DNA of 64,000 nt from Flavimaribacter sp024343425. Its GTDB lineage: Bacteria > Pseudomonadota > Alphaproteobacteria > Rhizobiales > Rhizobiaceae. The translations under genes and the position numbers were made by a program. Positions within the stretch are counted from its first letter, which is position 1, and each line of letters opens with the position of its first letter. Shown here piece by piece: positions 27,448 through 36,429 of this stretch. Where the stretch lies: contig OZ245773.1 of assembly GCA_965227645.1 (NCBI GenBank), positions 3,596,001 through 3,660,000 of the forward strand, written 5' to 3'. The notes under the pieces are model-generated. The model searched no databases. It was given only the letters and a program-made list of their open reading frames with translations, and was not told the DNA's origin.

Positions 27448-28137
27448 TTACTTTTCTGCTGGAACAGACTCTGAAGCGTTTTCACATCGTTCGATGACAT
27501 CCACCCGTGTGAGGAGGCGTCGGTCGACGATGAATTCATCTTCCGCGTATTCGTTGGCGTGAGTGTGCGGATCAAACATTATCGCATCCGCTGGAACTTG
27601 TGCCCGAAGAAGAACTCCGCCGGCTTCTGTCATCCTCGCATGAATGCAAGCGAAATCGCGCGCAATATCGATATTAAGGGTCCACGACATTCCGTAGCGC
27701 CGATAACGTCGGTTGTGGAAAGATTCACCGCGGAATAATTCCCTACTGGCGCCGGAATAAGGTGGCAACAAGACACGAAGCGCATCCAGCAGCAGGGTAT
27801 CCTGGCCACAATGATCTCGAATTTCATCACCATTCAAGATCCACTGAGATACGAAACTCTGGCGAATTTCACCCGCAGCGACACCCGATCGGACTATCGC
27901 CTGAAATCCTTCCCGAATACAGAGCCTGTTGTACGAGGACCTGAATTCCTCATTAAATCTTGAGAGCGACCCTTGAGCCGCCGCGTCAGCCAAACTCTTT
28001 GCTAAACGTCGGATCTCTCGTTGTTCATCCTGGTAAACCTTGATCATATTCCTATCAATGTCATTCGCTGGCATTGTCAAACTTGAGATTGGAGTTCGCG
28101 CCATTGCAACCAACCCTTCGCGTTGGTTATCAGTCAT
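27448..28137 (-). CDS. Candidate ADP-ribosyltransferase-fold protein
   Basis: 229 residues. The C-terminal half shows the R-S-E pattern of arginine-specific-type ADP-ribosyltransferases: LFRGES (Arg motif), then RYGMSWTLNIDIARDFA (S-x-T beta strand and following helix), then GGVLLRAQVPADAIM, then NEYAEDEFIVD with the acidic E-x-E-type element. The N-terminal ~100 residues are helical and may be a targeting or regulatory region. Known relatives of this fold act as toxins, phage effectors or defence proteins by modifying proteins, nucleic acids or small molecules with NAD. The ATG at 28137 follows AGGA by six bases. It is divergent from an XRE regulator 291 bp away. The fold call rests on motif reading only. 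Confidence 0.5.
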   Translation of the reverse strand: MTDNQREGLVAMARTPISSLTMPANDIDRNMIKVYQDEQREIRRLAKSLADAAAQGSLSRFNEEFRSSYNRLCIREGFQAIVRSGVAAGEIRQSFVSQWILNGDEIRDHCGQDTLLLDALRVLLPPYSGASRELFRGESFHNRRYRRYGMSWTLNIDIARDFACIHARMTEAGGVLLRAQVPADAIMFDPHTHANEYAEDEFIVDRRLLTRVDVIERCENASESVPAEK

Positions 28138-28372
28138 CACACGTCCTGGAAATAGTTTGAAACGACTGCAGACTGACTGATCAAAGAATACAAATTCATC
28201 GCCTGTTATTCGCTCAAACTAATCCGGTGGCATCTGCGGCTTGAGCCATTTTCGCAAGTCTTCATTACTGTATTCTTATATTTTTTCCATATTTCGCTAA
28301 ATAACGAATTAGATAAGTACAATATAAATTGGTTAAACATAAACTAGTAATTTCGTTTATCCGCATTCCTTA

Positions 28373-28402
28373 ATGACAATTCCTCTTTTTACTTGCTATA
28401 TT
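28373..28402 (+). promoter_or_regulatory. Predicted sigma-70-type promoter for the XRE gene
   Basis: ATGACA (28373-28378, five of six matches to TTGACA) is followed after 18 bases by TATATT (28397-28402, five of six matches to TATAAT). It lies 26 bases upstream of the start codon at 28429, in an AT-rich stretch. Confidence 0.4.
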
Positions 28403-28428
28403 CTCTTCGATAGATAAAGGGAGCATTC

Positions 28429-28827
28429 ATGAGCGCTTACAGAAACTCTAGGGCAGCGAAATTGATCAGACAGCAGATCAAGCTTTTGCAGGGAAGAAAA
28501 ACACAAAGTGTTATAGCCGCAGAAGCCGGTTACACGAATCCGAATAACTTATCGATGATCAAGAATGGCGATTCCAAAGTGGCTCTTGATCGTGTCCGAC
28601 CACTTGCCAATGCACTTGAGTGCGACACAAGCGAATTGTTCATCGCGGTTCTTGAACAACACTACAATCGAAATACTCTTCTCCAGTTTCAACAGGTATT
28701 TACACCTGATCTTTCCGTCAACGAACTAAAATGGATTTCATATCTTCGATCTGCATCGGGCGGGACGGATCCGAAATTGACACAGCTTCACGCTCGCTAC
28801 TTGAGCCTCATGTTGAAACCGCGCTGA
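28429..28827 (+). CDS. XRE-family helix-turn-helix regulator
   Basis: 132 residues. The N-terminal segment LLQGRKTQSVIAAEAGYTNP through NLSMIKNGDSKVALDRVRPL (about residues 20-60) is a Cro/CI-type helix-turn-helix, followed by LANALECDTSELF, the usual helix 5. The C-terminal ~65 residues are a helical extension of unknown role (VNELKWISYLRSASGG). An AGGGAG site precedes the ATG. It could control the divergent ADP-ribosyltransferase-like gene, itself, or the iteron-like repeats just downstream. Low GC suggests recent acquisition. Confidence 0.82.
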   Translation: MSAYRNSRAAKLIRQQIKLLQGRKTQSVIAAEAGYTNPNNLSMIKNGDSKVALDRVRPLANALECDTSELFIAVLEQHYNRNTLLQFQQVFTPDLSVNELKWISYLRSASGGTDPKLTQLHARYLSLMLKPR

Positions 28828-29749
28828 TGATGAGAAACTCTACATCTGGACGGCACCCTTGTGCTCCCAACGAAACCGACCACAGGGAGGCCCTATCATA
28901 CTGATCCAGCTATTTTGATTAACTTGCTAGGCAAGCTTGTCAATTTCACATTTAAAACTGTCAACTTTTCAGTATTTTCTGTCAACTTTTCAGTATTTTC
29001 TGTCAACTTAAGTATATAATTTAAGAAGAATAGACTTATTCAGATAATAATTTTTTACAAAAAATAAATGAAAAATTGCGCTAAGTTTACACAAGGTTGA
29101 CAGAAATCAAGAAAATTCAATATTTTCTATCCAGAACGACCGCCACTTATACAAGTTGAACTGAATTTGGAACCGTTAGAATCAAAAAGTGCGACCTTAG
29201 GAATAGTCAATGACAGTAGCGAGAATTTCAGCGTTAAGATGGCCTCTACGAGATACGGCACGAGACAATTAGGGCTGTCCTCAGAGTTCGGATACAGACG
29301 ACAACAGTTTGCAAATAAAGGAATTTCGTTCCAACCTGGCTGTCTGGACTTTGCAAGGCGCCGAAAGAAGATAGCTATTTCCAGCTATGTACAACTGAAC
29401 AGTACGACAGGAACCAATGCCGCAACAACAGCGTATGAGCATAAGTCAATTGTTCAAAACTTCGGCGGATAGGTTCGTGCGCAAACCCTATATTCAGAAC
29501 GTTAAGATGCAGACCTATGTTTGTGTCCCAGCGCGTGTCGGGGTTCATCGACATTCTATATACCTGTGACCTTCGTAAAGCCGGCGCTCAGTGCCACTCC
29601 TGCCACAAATATCCTGCCTAGGCTGCGATCTGGCGTGATTACTGTTCCCAGCAAAGAAATTTTATGAAAGATAGTTTTGACCGTCGATTGTTATTCGAGG
29701 TGCCAGAAGCTCGGGCAAGCGTTAACAATCCGGTATTGTGCTCGCCTTT
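28828..29749. other. AT-rich non-coding region with iteron-like repeats
   Basis: About 920 bp without a gene I can support. The left third is extremely AT-rich and carries the repeats listed at 28959-29010. The open frame 29167-29472 shows no recognisable motif, no good ribosome binding site and odd composition, so I leave it out. The region marks the border between the low-GC segment and the first catabolic module. Confidence 0.5.
28959..29010. repeat. Iteron-like 21-bp tandem repeats
   Basis: Two perfect head-to-tail copies of a 21-bp unit beginning TGTCAACTTTTCAGTATTTT (28959-28979 and 28980-29000) are followed by a partial third copy, TGTCAACTTA. A weaker copy (TTGTCAATTTCACA) lies at 28938. 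The inverted form GTTGACAGAAA occurs about 95 bp downstream. Spaced repeats in AT-rich DNA beside a helix-turn-helix gene resemble iterons or operator arrays. Confidence 0.75.
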
Positions 29750-30628
29750 TCATAGCCGCAAATTTAGAAGCTCTCGTGCTTCTGCGGGATTGGCAACGCG
29801 ACCGCCCAACAGTTCGATGATGTTGGATGCCCTCTCGACCAGCTGACCGTTGCCGCTTGCCAATTCACCTGGGCCAATGTGAAGGTTATCTTCCAGACCG
29901 GTCCTTACGTGGCCGCCCAAAAGAAAGGCATGCGCTACCATCGGAAAGGCCGTTTTCCCAGGGCCAAACGCTGCCCAGTTGGAGCCCACCGGCAGCCTCT
30001 CTTTCATCGCCAAGAGCATACCTGCCGTCGCAGGCGCCCCCCATCTCAAGCCAAGACACAATTGGAATAGTGCTGGCGATGGCAACAGCCCCTCCGTCTG
30101 GAAAGCGCGCGCCAGTTCAATCTGGCCGCTGTCAAAAATCTCCAGTTCGGGGTGGACTCCTGCGTCGCGGATCGCAGCCGCCATCTCCCGCAGATGCGCT
30201 TCCGTGTTTGTAAGAACATGGTCACGAAAATTAAGCGATCCCATATCGAGCGTGCAAATCTCGGGTTTCAACTCAAGTACATGCTGCACGCGTTCTGAGG
30301 GACGGACTAATTTGGAACCCGCCCGTCCATCGGCAGGATCGTCTCCTACCCCCGGAACGAAACGTCCCCCAGGACCAGTGGTGAGATTGATAATCAGGTC
30401 GGTCCCAGACGCTCGCAGCCCTTCCACAACATGGCGATAAAGATCGAGCCGCATACTACCTTGACCGGTTTCGGGATCACGCACATGGATATGGACGATC
30501 GACGTACCGGCTTGGCGAGCCTCAAGAGCTGAAGCGATTAGTTCGTCCGGGGTTACAGGAACTGCCGGATTGCGACCGGAGGTATCGGCGCCACCAGTGA
30601 GGGCGCAAGAAATTATGGTGGGTCTCAA
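29750..30628 (-). CDS. Beta-keto acid cleavage enzyme (BKACE, DUF849)
   Basis: 292-residue TIM-barrel enzyme of the BKACE family, known for 3-keto-5-aminohexanoate cleavage and related reactions in which a beta-keto acid and acetyl-CoA give acetoacetate and a new CoA ester. The zinc-binding HIHVRDP lies at residues 46-52 (His46, His48). The ALTGGADTSGRN start, INLTTGPGG strand and RTGLEDNLHIGPGELASGNG near the C-terminus (with the metal-ligand Glu) are family hallmarks. It is the last gene of an apparent eight-gene operon with a biotin-dependent carboxylase, a TRAP transporter and a ROK regulator, 26 bp after the ROK gene. The exact keto acid cannot be read from sequence. Confidence 0.92.
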   Translation of the reverse strand: MRPTIISCALTGGADTSGRNPAVPVTPDELIASALEARQAGTSIVHIHVRDPETGQGSMRLDLYRHVVEGLRASGTDLIINLTTGPGGRFVPGVGDDPADGRAGSKLVRPSERVQHVLELKPEICTLDMGSLNFRDHVLTNTEAHLREMAAAIRDAGVHPELEIFDSGQIELARAFQTEGLLPSPALFQLCLGLRWGAPATAGMLLAMKERLPVGSNWAAFGPGKTAFPMVAHAFLLGGHVRTGLEDNLHIGPGELASGNGQLVERASNIIELLGGRVANPAEARELLNLRL

Positions 30629-30654
30629 GCATAAACTCCATTGTGAATTTCATG

Positions 30655-31863
30655 TCATGCAGCAAGGATCAGTGCCAACCTGTCCTCACTGGCTGGCGCT
30701 GGGCCGAATACAAAATATTGCAGAGCAAGTGCGGCAGGCGCATTGCGGCCGGGTGCGTTGTCACGCACCACTTCCATATTTGAAGGTGCCCTGGGGTCCC
30801 GTCTTGCGTCTATCCCGGCACATATGCCTCGAAAATAGGTGTCGTTCGCACAAACAAAACCACTGCAGAGAATCTGCGACGGGTCTGTCGCCGCTGCAAT
30901 AGTGGCGAGCGTCCTTCCAAGCTGGAGTCCGGCATCGAATATGGCTTGCGCCACAGCCTCTTCCGTAATTGCCCGTTGAGACAGCTCCAGGAAAGCCTTT
31001 GGCGCATGTGGATAGGCATTGAATGCTGGCAGGTGCGCTGCATCCGGATCCTGAAGCCTTGCAAGCAGAGCCTTTCCGGAAGCCACTGTATCGAGGCATC
31101 CCCTGCGACCACACGCGCAAAGTTCATTTTCTCCTGGTACGGCCACATGACCTATCTGGCCCGCAGAAAAATTCTGACCGCGGATCAGTCTCCCGTTAAG
31201 CAACAGACTCGACCCGATACCCACAGCAACTAGCACCAGGAGAACCGAACGGCGTGCTCCATCGACACGTGGAAGACCGTTAATCAGCAGGTTCAGAGAA
31301 TTGAGGTAACTCTCAACGGTCACCGGTATTGCATGGCGCTCACGGAAATAAGAAGCCACTGATACACGACCCCAGCCCAAATTGTCAGCGTGAAGCACCT
31401 CTCCATGGTCGACGTCGATCACTCCGACGATGGAAACGCCAATCCCGATGATGTTGTCGCGCGACAGACTGTTGTTTTCAATTAGACGCTCCAAGCGATC
31501 GGAACACAGCGTCAGGACAGCAGCGACATTTGTGACATCAGGTGCGGAAAACACATCTTCAGCCAGTACCTTGCCGCCGATATCCATGATTTGAACCCAC
31601 TGTTCGAATGCGCGGATTCCAATTCCCGCGACAACCGCGCCCCGGCCGAATGTCAATTCAACGTGCCGTCGACCAACCTGGCCCGGTGACTTGATTTTGC
31701 GTCCTTCCTTGAGCACGTCGCTGTCAATCAATCGGCGGGTGTTCCGGGAAACAGCTGAATCGGTGAGACTGGTCAGTCTCGCGAGTTCGGTGCGTGCAAT
31801 TGCTCCATGTGCATGAAGTTCTCTTAGAATGGCACGAACCGTGTCGGTTGATTCAATACCCAT
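30655..31863 (-). CDS. ROK-family transcriptional regulator
   Basis: 402 residues. The N-terminal winged helix-turn-helix (GAIARTELARLTSLTDSAVS, about residues 20-39) is followed by a sugar-kinase-like ROK domain with the zinc motif CACGRRGCLDTVAS and the GHVAVPGENELC segment before it. ROK regulators of this NagC/XylR class usually repress transport and catabolic operons and are released by a small-molecule ligand. It sits between the TRAP small permease (23 bp) and BKACE (26 bp), so it is probably autoregulated with the operon. The ATP-binding region is less conserved, as expected for a regulator without kinase activity. Confidence 0.92.
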   Translation of the reverse strand: MGIESTDTVRAILRELHAHGAIARTELARLTSLTDSAVSRNTRRLIDSDVLKEGRKIKSPGQVGRRHVELTFGRGAVVAGIGIRAFEQWVQIMDIGGKVLAEDVFSAPDVTNVAAVLTLCSDRLERLIENNSLSRDNIIGIGVSIVGVIDVDHGEVLHADNLGWGRVSVASYFRERHAIPVTVESYLNSLNLLINGLPRVDGARRSVLLVLVAVGIGSSLLLNGRLIRGQNFSAGQIGHVAVPGENELCACGRRGCLDTVASGKALLARLQDPDAAHLPAFNAYPHAPKAFLELSQRAITEEAVAQAIFDAGLQLGRTLATIAAATDPSQILCSGFVCANDTYFRGICAGIDARRDPRAPSNMEVVRDNAPGRNAPAALALQYFVFGPAPASEDRLALILAA

Positions 31864-31886
31864 CCGTCTTTCTCTCCCAAATTACT

Positions 31887-32402
31887 TCAGACACCTTGCC
31901 GATCCCCGTTGTAATTTCGTGGCGGCCGAAAGGCCGAAAGCGCGAAACCCGCCGCTAGCGACCCTATTGCAAAGGCGGCAACTGCACGAAATGGCCAAAT
32001 CGGAAACGACATCACACCCCGATACACCTCGTGGCGCACCAGTGCCTTCCATGAGGAAACTCCGAGACTCCAAGCCAGAAGAATGAAGGCCACCGCGCAA
32101 AGCAAGCATGCGAAAGCATGAAGCAAATGCGCACGACGAGATGAAGCCTCGACATGCAGGAGGTCGACAGACACGTGTCCGCCGTGCTGCTGAACTGCAA
32201 GCATGGGCAGCAGTACAACGAAGATCATCAGGATTTCGCTGAACGTAACCGAATCCGGAATGGCAACGCCCGTCGTGGCGCGTCCCACTATGGATATGAC
32301 AGTCATAGCCATCATAATGGCGAGCCCCGCTTGCGCGATTACGATCAGAATTCGAGCGAGATGACCAACCGCACTTTCAGCCAGCTTTCTCATCCCTGTC
32401 AT
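31887..32402 (-). CDS. TRAP transporter small permease (DctQ type)
   Basis: 171 residues with four predicted membrane helices (about residues 20-42, 55-72, 93-113 and 133-155), the usual DctQ topology. The pattern GVAIPDSVTFSEILMIFVVLLPM followed by GGHVSVDLL is a family hallmark. It partners the large permease, whose stop overlaps this start by four bases, in sodium-coupled organic-acid uptake. Confidence 0.93.
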   Translation of the reverse strand: MTGMRKLAESAVGHLARILIVIAQAGLAIMMAMTVISIVGRATTGVAIPDSVTFSEILMIFVVLLPMLAVQQHGGHVSVDLLHVEASSRRAHLLHAFACLLCAVAFILLAWSLGVSSWKALVRHEVYRGVMSFPIWPFRAVAAFAIGSLAAGFALSAFRPPRNYNGDRQGV

Positions 32403-33739
32403 TTCCCCATACTTTCAGGTAACCACAGCGTAATCGCCGGAAATGCGATCAGCAGAATCAAGACGAGAATATCCGTTGCAATAAACCATGCGACACCGCG
32501 AAAGATCGTGCGCGTGTCAACATCGCGCACCGCCGCCTGAAGGACAAAGACGTTGAGGCCAACCGGCGGGGTGATCATCCCAATTTCCAGAAGCTTGACT
32601 ACGATCACGCCGAACCAAATGAGATTCAGATCAACGCTTTCGACGACCGGAATTATTACCGCAAGCGTGAGGAGCATGGTCGATATCGGATCGAGAAACA
32701 TGCCGAGAGCAATATAAATCATGCAGATCGGAATCATGACGGCAATTGGACCCAGACCGAGCGTAGCGATCCAGCCGGCAACGTTGGTAGGCAGGCCTGT
32801 GTAGGCCACAAAATTCGAGAAAATGGCGGCGCCGATTGCAATGGCGAACACACTTGCGGTTTCGCGTGTAGCAGTTTCGAAGGCGCCGGCTGTGCCTTTG
32901 CGATCGAGTCTGCGGCGCACGACACCGATCATCAGTGTGGCAAAAGCGCCAAAGGCAGCAGCCTCCGAAGCGGTGGCATAGCCACCATAAATACCAATCA
33001 TCATCGCAAGGAAAACGATACCAAATGGCAGAAGCGATCCTGCGGACCGTATCCGGGCACCCCAATCAGGTTGCAGATCCGCAATTTCCGGCGTGAGATC
33101 GGGGTTAAGCCGGGCACGGATCCAGATCATTATCATGTATGCCACCGCCGTCAGTAGGCCTGGAACAAGTCCAGCCACGAGCATCTGCGAAATCGAGCTC
33201 TGCGTGAAAATAGCATAGAGCACCATAAGGACGCTGGGCGGAATCAGGGCGCCGAGCGTTCCGCCCGCTGCAACCGCCCCCGTGGCCAGGCCGCGATCGT
33301 ATTTCGCGGCAAGCATCTCCGGAACGGCGATCCGGCCCATCGCTGATGCCGTAGCCAGTGAAGATCCGGTAATGGCCGCGAAGAAACCGCAGCCCACGAC
33401 CGTCGCCAATACGAGTCCACCGGGCCAGCGCGAAAGCCAGAGCCGTGCGGTCGCGTAAGCGTCCCGTGTCAAGCCACTTGCAGATGCGAGCGTCCCCATC
33501 AGAAGGAACATCGGAATCGCCATCAGGCTGAAGGACGCAACAAACGAGTATGTCACCCGACCTAGTTGCGAGGTCGTGACCAACCAGGCGCGTTCGGGAT
33601 CGAACTGCTGCCCACTCAAGCCAGTGGCGATGAACAGACCTACCGCACCTACCAGAACGAGCACCCCCGCGATCGGCACGCGGATCAATAGCAGTAGAAC
33701 TAGAGCTGTCGCCAAAATAGCGATGACGATAGGATCCAT
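32399..33739 (-). CDS. TRAP transporter large permease (DctM type)
   Basis: 446 residues and about 12 predicted membrane helices. Family signatures include PMFLLMGTLASASGLTRDAY, GCGFFAAITGSSLATASAMG and GTLGALIPPSVLMVLYAIFT. It forms the sodium-driven substrate channel of a tripartite ATP-independent periplasmic transporter with the neighbouring DctQ and DctP proteins. The length is normal for DctM. The start is 68 bp after the DctP stop. Confidence 0.95.
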   Translation of the reverse strand: MDPIVIAILATALVLLLLIRVPIAGVLVLVGAVGLFIATGLSGQQFDPERAWLVTTSQLGRVTYSFVASFSLMAIPMFLLMGTLASASGLTRDAYATARLWLSRWPGGLVLATVVGCGFFAAITGSSLATASAMGRIAVPEMLAAKYDRGLATGAVAAGGTLGALIPPSVLMVLYAIFTQSSISQMLVAGLVPGLLTAVAYMIMIWIRARLNPDLTPEIADLQPDWGARIRSAGSLLPFGIVFLAMMIGIYGGYATASEAAAFGAFATLMIGVVRRRLDRKGTAGAFETATRETASVFAIAIGAAIFSNFVAYTGLPTNVAGWIATLGLGPIAVMIPICMIYIALGMFLDPISTMLLTLAVIIPVVESVDLNLIWFGVIVVKLLEIGMITPPVGLNVFVLQAAVRDVDTRTIFRGVAWFIATDILVLILLIAFPAITLWLPESMGK

Positions 33740-33807
33740 AGTCGTCCAATCGGGATGGAGGGAACAATCCGGAGCCCGCAGCGAAGGGCGAGCCCCGGCT
33801 GCAGGGA

Positions 33808-34890
33808 TCAGTTGGCCTGGCCGTAGCCGTTCTCTGCTAATTCCTTTTCGTAATGCGCCTCTAGCTCGCGGAAGCGGGCGACAATGGCTGCAGTATCGGC
33901 GTAATCAGCGTTGGCCACAGCCCATGCCTGAAGTGGATCGCCGAGCTTTTCACGCCACGCACCGACATCAGACACGTCGAGCGTATGAAATCCCATTTGC
34001 GCGACCCCGTCGCCATTCTCGAGTTTGGTGATGTCGGTTTCTATAACGTCCGCGAAAATGTCGATCCAGACATCCTCTGCTTCAGCCAAGGTGGTGCGAA
34101 CCGTTTCCCGGACGTCGGACGGCAAACCGTCCCAGAAATCCCGATTTGCGAGCGCGAATATCAGATCCTGTCCGAGACCTCCCGTCTCGCCAATATATGT
34201 GAAGTGGTTAGTAACCTCATTGAATTTGTTCGCAAGTATCGACATCGGGTACATTACTGCGCTGTCTACAACGCCGTGCTGCAGGGCTTCGTAGCTTTCC
34301 GACCACGCCAGCGCTACCGGGTTCGCACCCCCGGCTGAAACTGCGTCGGCATAGACGCCTATTGTGAAAGTTTTCAGTCCCTCTACGTCCTCCAGCGATT
34401 TGACGGGCGCCTTGCTCAAAATACCAGTGCCGCCGGTAGGCGTATTTGCAAGATAGACGACGTTGTTCCGGTCCAGTTCATCCTCAAAAGCCGGAAACTC
34501 CTCTATCAGATCGGCATAGGCTTTCTGCATCACCCATGGATCGCGGGTGAGGAACGGCAGATTGCCGATTTGGGCCAAGGGCAGTTCACCGGGAAACTCA
34601 ATCGTATAGGCGACGGCCATGTCGACGAGGCCATCCTGGACAGCACCCAGGATTTCGTTCGATGCCACAAGCGACCCAATCCAATAGGGTTCGATCTTTA
34701 CCCGTCCGTTCGTGCGTTGTTCGATCTGCTCAATCCACCACACAGCTGTGCGACCCTGCGGCGTTGTCGGTGGAAAGCCAGCTGCAAAGCGGATTGTGAT
34801 CTCTGGATCTGCAGAAGATGCAGTCACTGGCGAAAGCAATGCAATTCCAGCCGCTAAAGCTGCGGCAATGCGGTTTCTTCGTCTAAACAT
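33808..34890 (-). CDS. TRAP transporter solute receptor (DctP type)
   Basis: 360 residues. The N-terminal MFRRRNRIAAALAAGIALL then ASSADPEI is a Sec signal peptide with cleavage near residue 26, so the mature protein is periplasmic. The mature part shows the DctP pattern (TIRFAAGFPPTTPQGRTAVW; LKTFTIGVYADAVSAGG; LANKFNEVTNHFTYIGE). DctP proteins bind carboxylates through a conserved Arg that falls near VEGLKTF or the following strand; I cannot assign the ligand. AGGGAG precedes the ATG. It lies between the carboxylase genes and the permeases, so the cluster likely imports the acid that the carboxylase or BKACE acts on. Confidence 0.93.
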   Translation of the reverse strand: MFRRRNRIAAALAAGIALLSPVTASSADPEITIRFAAGFPPTTPQGRTAVWWIEQIEQRTNGRVKIEPYWIGSLVASNEILGAVQDGLVDMAVAYTIEFPGELPLAQIGNLPFLTRDPWVMQKAYADLIEEFPAFEDELDRNNVVYLANTPTGGTGILSKAPVKSLEDVEGLKTFTIGVYADAVSAGGANPVALAWSESYEALQHGVVDSAVMYPMSILANKFNEVTNHFTYIGETGGLGQDLIFALANRDFWDGLPSDVRETVRTTLAEAEDVWIDIFADVIETDITKLENGDGVAQMGFHTLDVSDVGAWREKLGDPLQAWAVANADYADTAAIVARFRELEAHYEKELAENGYGQAN

Positions 34891-34968
34891 AATGTCTTAC
34901 TCTCCCTGTTGGCGACCGACACTCCCGGCCGGTCCGGATAGCTCCCGGCCTGACCGGAAAGCGTGTGA

Positions 34969-36429
34969 TCAGTCGGCCCGTGTTGCGTGGAGCCGAACAT
35001 CCCCCACCTCGATTTGTAAATCTGACCAGGCGGGTCTTGCCGCAAGTCCTTCGATGAGACGCTCCGATGGGCTGAGGAAGCGGTAAGGTTGCGGGACATC
35101 ACGAACAGCGAGCATCTCGTCGATGTGTTTACCCGGCACCATATTTCGCAAAAGACGCTCTTCATCCGACATGTTCGGAAAACGGCGACGCAAATCGGCA
35201 ACATCGTTCCTGCTGGGTGGGGGGACAAGAGGAATGTCCTTCGACCCGTTCTCGACAATGCGGTCCAGCGCTTCCTGATCCACCGGCGCCGGTGGCTTGC
35301 CCCAATATCCGACTGCGAAACGTTTGGTAGCGTCGAGAACCACCTTGTAGCGTTCGTCGTTGATGACGTTGAGTAGAGCTTGACCGCCAACAAGCTGTGC
35401 AAAGGGCGTAATGAGCATCGGATAGCCCAGGTCCTTGCGAACCAGCGCGCATTCCTTCAGCACATCTTCCATACGATCGGATAGTCCCACTTCAGCTAGC
35501 GACGCACGGAAATTCGACACCATCCCGCCCGGCACCTGATGACTATAGTGACTAAGGTCGTAGTCGAGCGGCGCACTTTTGGTGAAACCTTCCCGGTCGG
35601 CGATTTTCTCGAAATGTTGCGAGACCTCGTCGACAATGGTCATGTCGATGCTAGGCAGCGCATCGAGTGCGTCGAAATTCCGTAACACAGATTGCGTGGA
35701 TGGTGGCGCTATGCCTCCGCCAAGTGGCCAGAGCGCGGCGTGTACCCGGTCGGCCCCTGCATGCCACGCCTCCACATAGGATGGCAGCGCCATGCCGACA
35801 TTACCGTGGCTGTGAACTTCCAGTGGGGTATCACCGACAACCGCGCGAATCTGTGGCACAAGCGTCCGGCAACGTTGCGGCGTCAGCAGTGCACCACTGT
35901 CCTTGATCAGGACCACGTCAGCTGCCGCTTTTTCGACCAGATCCCTGGCCAGATTCACATAAAGTTCATCGGTGTGGACAGGACTAAGCGTAAATGCGAG
36001 CGCTCCGACGGCCTGCGCGCCGTGTTTTCGCGCTGAGGTTAGCGGATCGATGAGGTTCTTGATATCATTCAGCCCATCGAAACAGGTGATTGCACCGATT
36101 CCGTGCGCGACCTGCCGTTCGATCCAGAGATCCATAAGATCAGGCGCCATAACGTCAGCGAAATGAAAGCCTTTTGAACGCATCCAGCCGCGAAGTGGAT
36201 TGCGTGTCACCCTTTCCCGCACCATGTCGAGCCGCTGCCAGGGATCGTCCTTCAGGTATCGAACCGAGGCATCGAACTGGGGTTGTCCCATCAGGTCAAT
36301 GGCGCAGAATCCGGCCTCGTCCAGACGACCGCAAACATCCAGCATCATTGCGGTCGTCATCCGCGTCGCCCACTGGGACTGATGCCCGTCCCTAAGCGTG
36401 GTGTCCACGATTTCGACCTTGCGTGTCAT
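34969..36429 (-). CDS. Divergent biotin-dependent carboxyltransferase (HMGL-like, PYC-B/OadA type)
   Basis: 486 residues. The TIM-barrel start IVDTTLRDGHQSQWATR matches the carboxyltransferase domain of pyruvate carboxylase and oxaloacetate decarboxylase. The biotin/metal-site Lys is in VLIKDSGALLTP and the metal His pair in EVHSHGNVGMALPSY, where pyruvate carboxylases have HTHDT. This change at the active site suggests a different acceptor from pyruvate. The C-terminal ~130 residues resemble the PYC/OadA tail region (PPPSRNDVADLRRRFPNMSD). There is no biotin domain in this chain; it is supplied by the separate BCCP. It overlaps the biotin carboxylase stop by four bases. Confidence 0.87.
   Translation of the reverse strand: MTRKVEIVDTTLRDGHQSQWATRMTTAMMLDVCGRLDEAGFCAIDLMGQPQFDASVRYLKDDPWQRLDMVRERVTRNPLRGWMRSKGFHFADVMAPDLMDLWIERQVAHGIGAITCFDGLNDIKNLIDPLTSARKHGAQAVGALAFTLSPVHTDELYVNLARDLVEKAAADVVLIKDSGALLTPQRCRTLVPQIRAVVGDTPLEVHSHGNVGMALPSYVEAWHAGADRVHAALWPLGGGIAPPSTQSVLRNFDALDALPSIDMTIVDEVSQHFEKIADREGFTKSAPLDYDLSHYSHQVPGGMVSNFRASLAEVGLSDRMEDVLKECALVRKDLGYPMLITPFAQLVGGQALLNVINDERYKVVLDATKRFAVGYWGKPPAPVDQEALDRIVENGSKDIPLVPPPSRNDVADLRRRFPNMSDEERLLRNMVPGKHIDEMLAVRDVPQPYRFLSPSERLIEGLAARPAWSDLQIEVGDVRLHATRAD

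Noticed and set aside
28959..29010. Possible CRISPR array from the repeated 21-bp units
   Set aside because: The units are directly adjacent without spacers, only two are complete, and no cas gene is present.
29167..29472. 101-codon plus-strand open frame in the AT-rich region
   Set aside because: No ribosome binding site, no recognisable motif, and odd residue composition.
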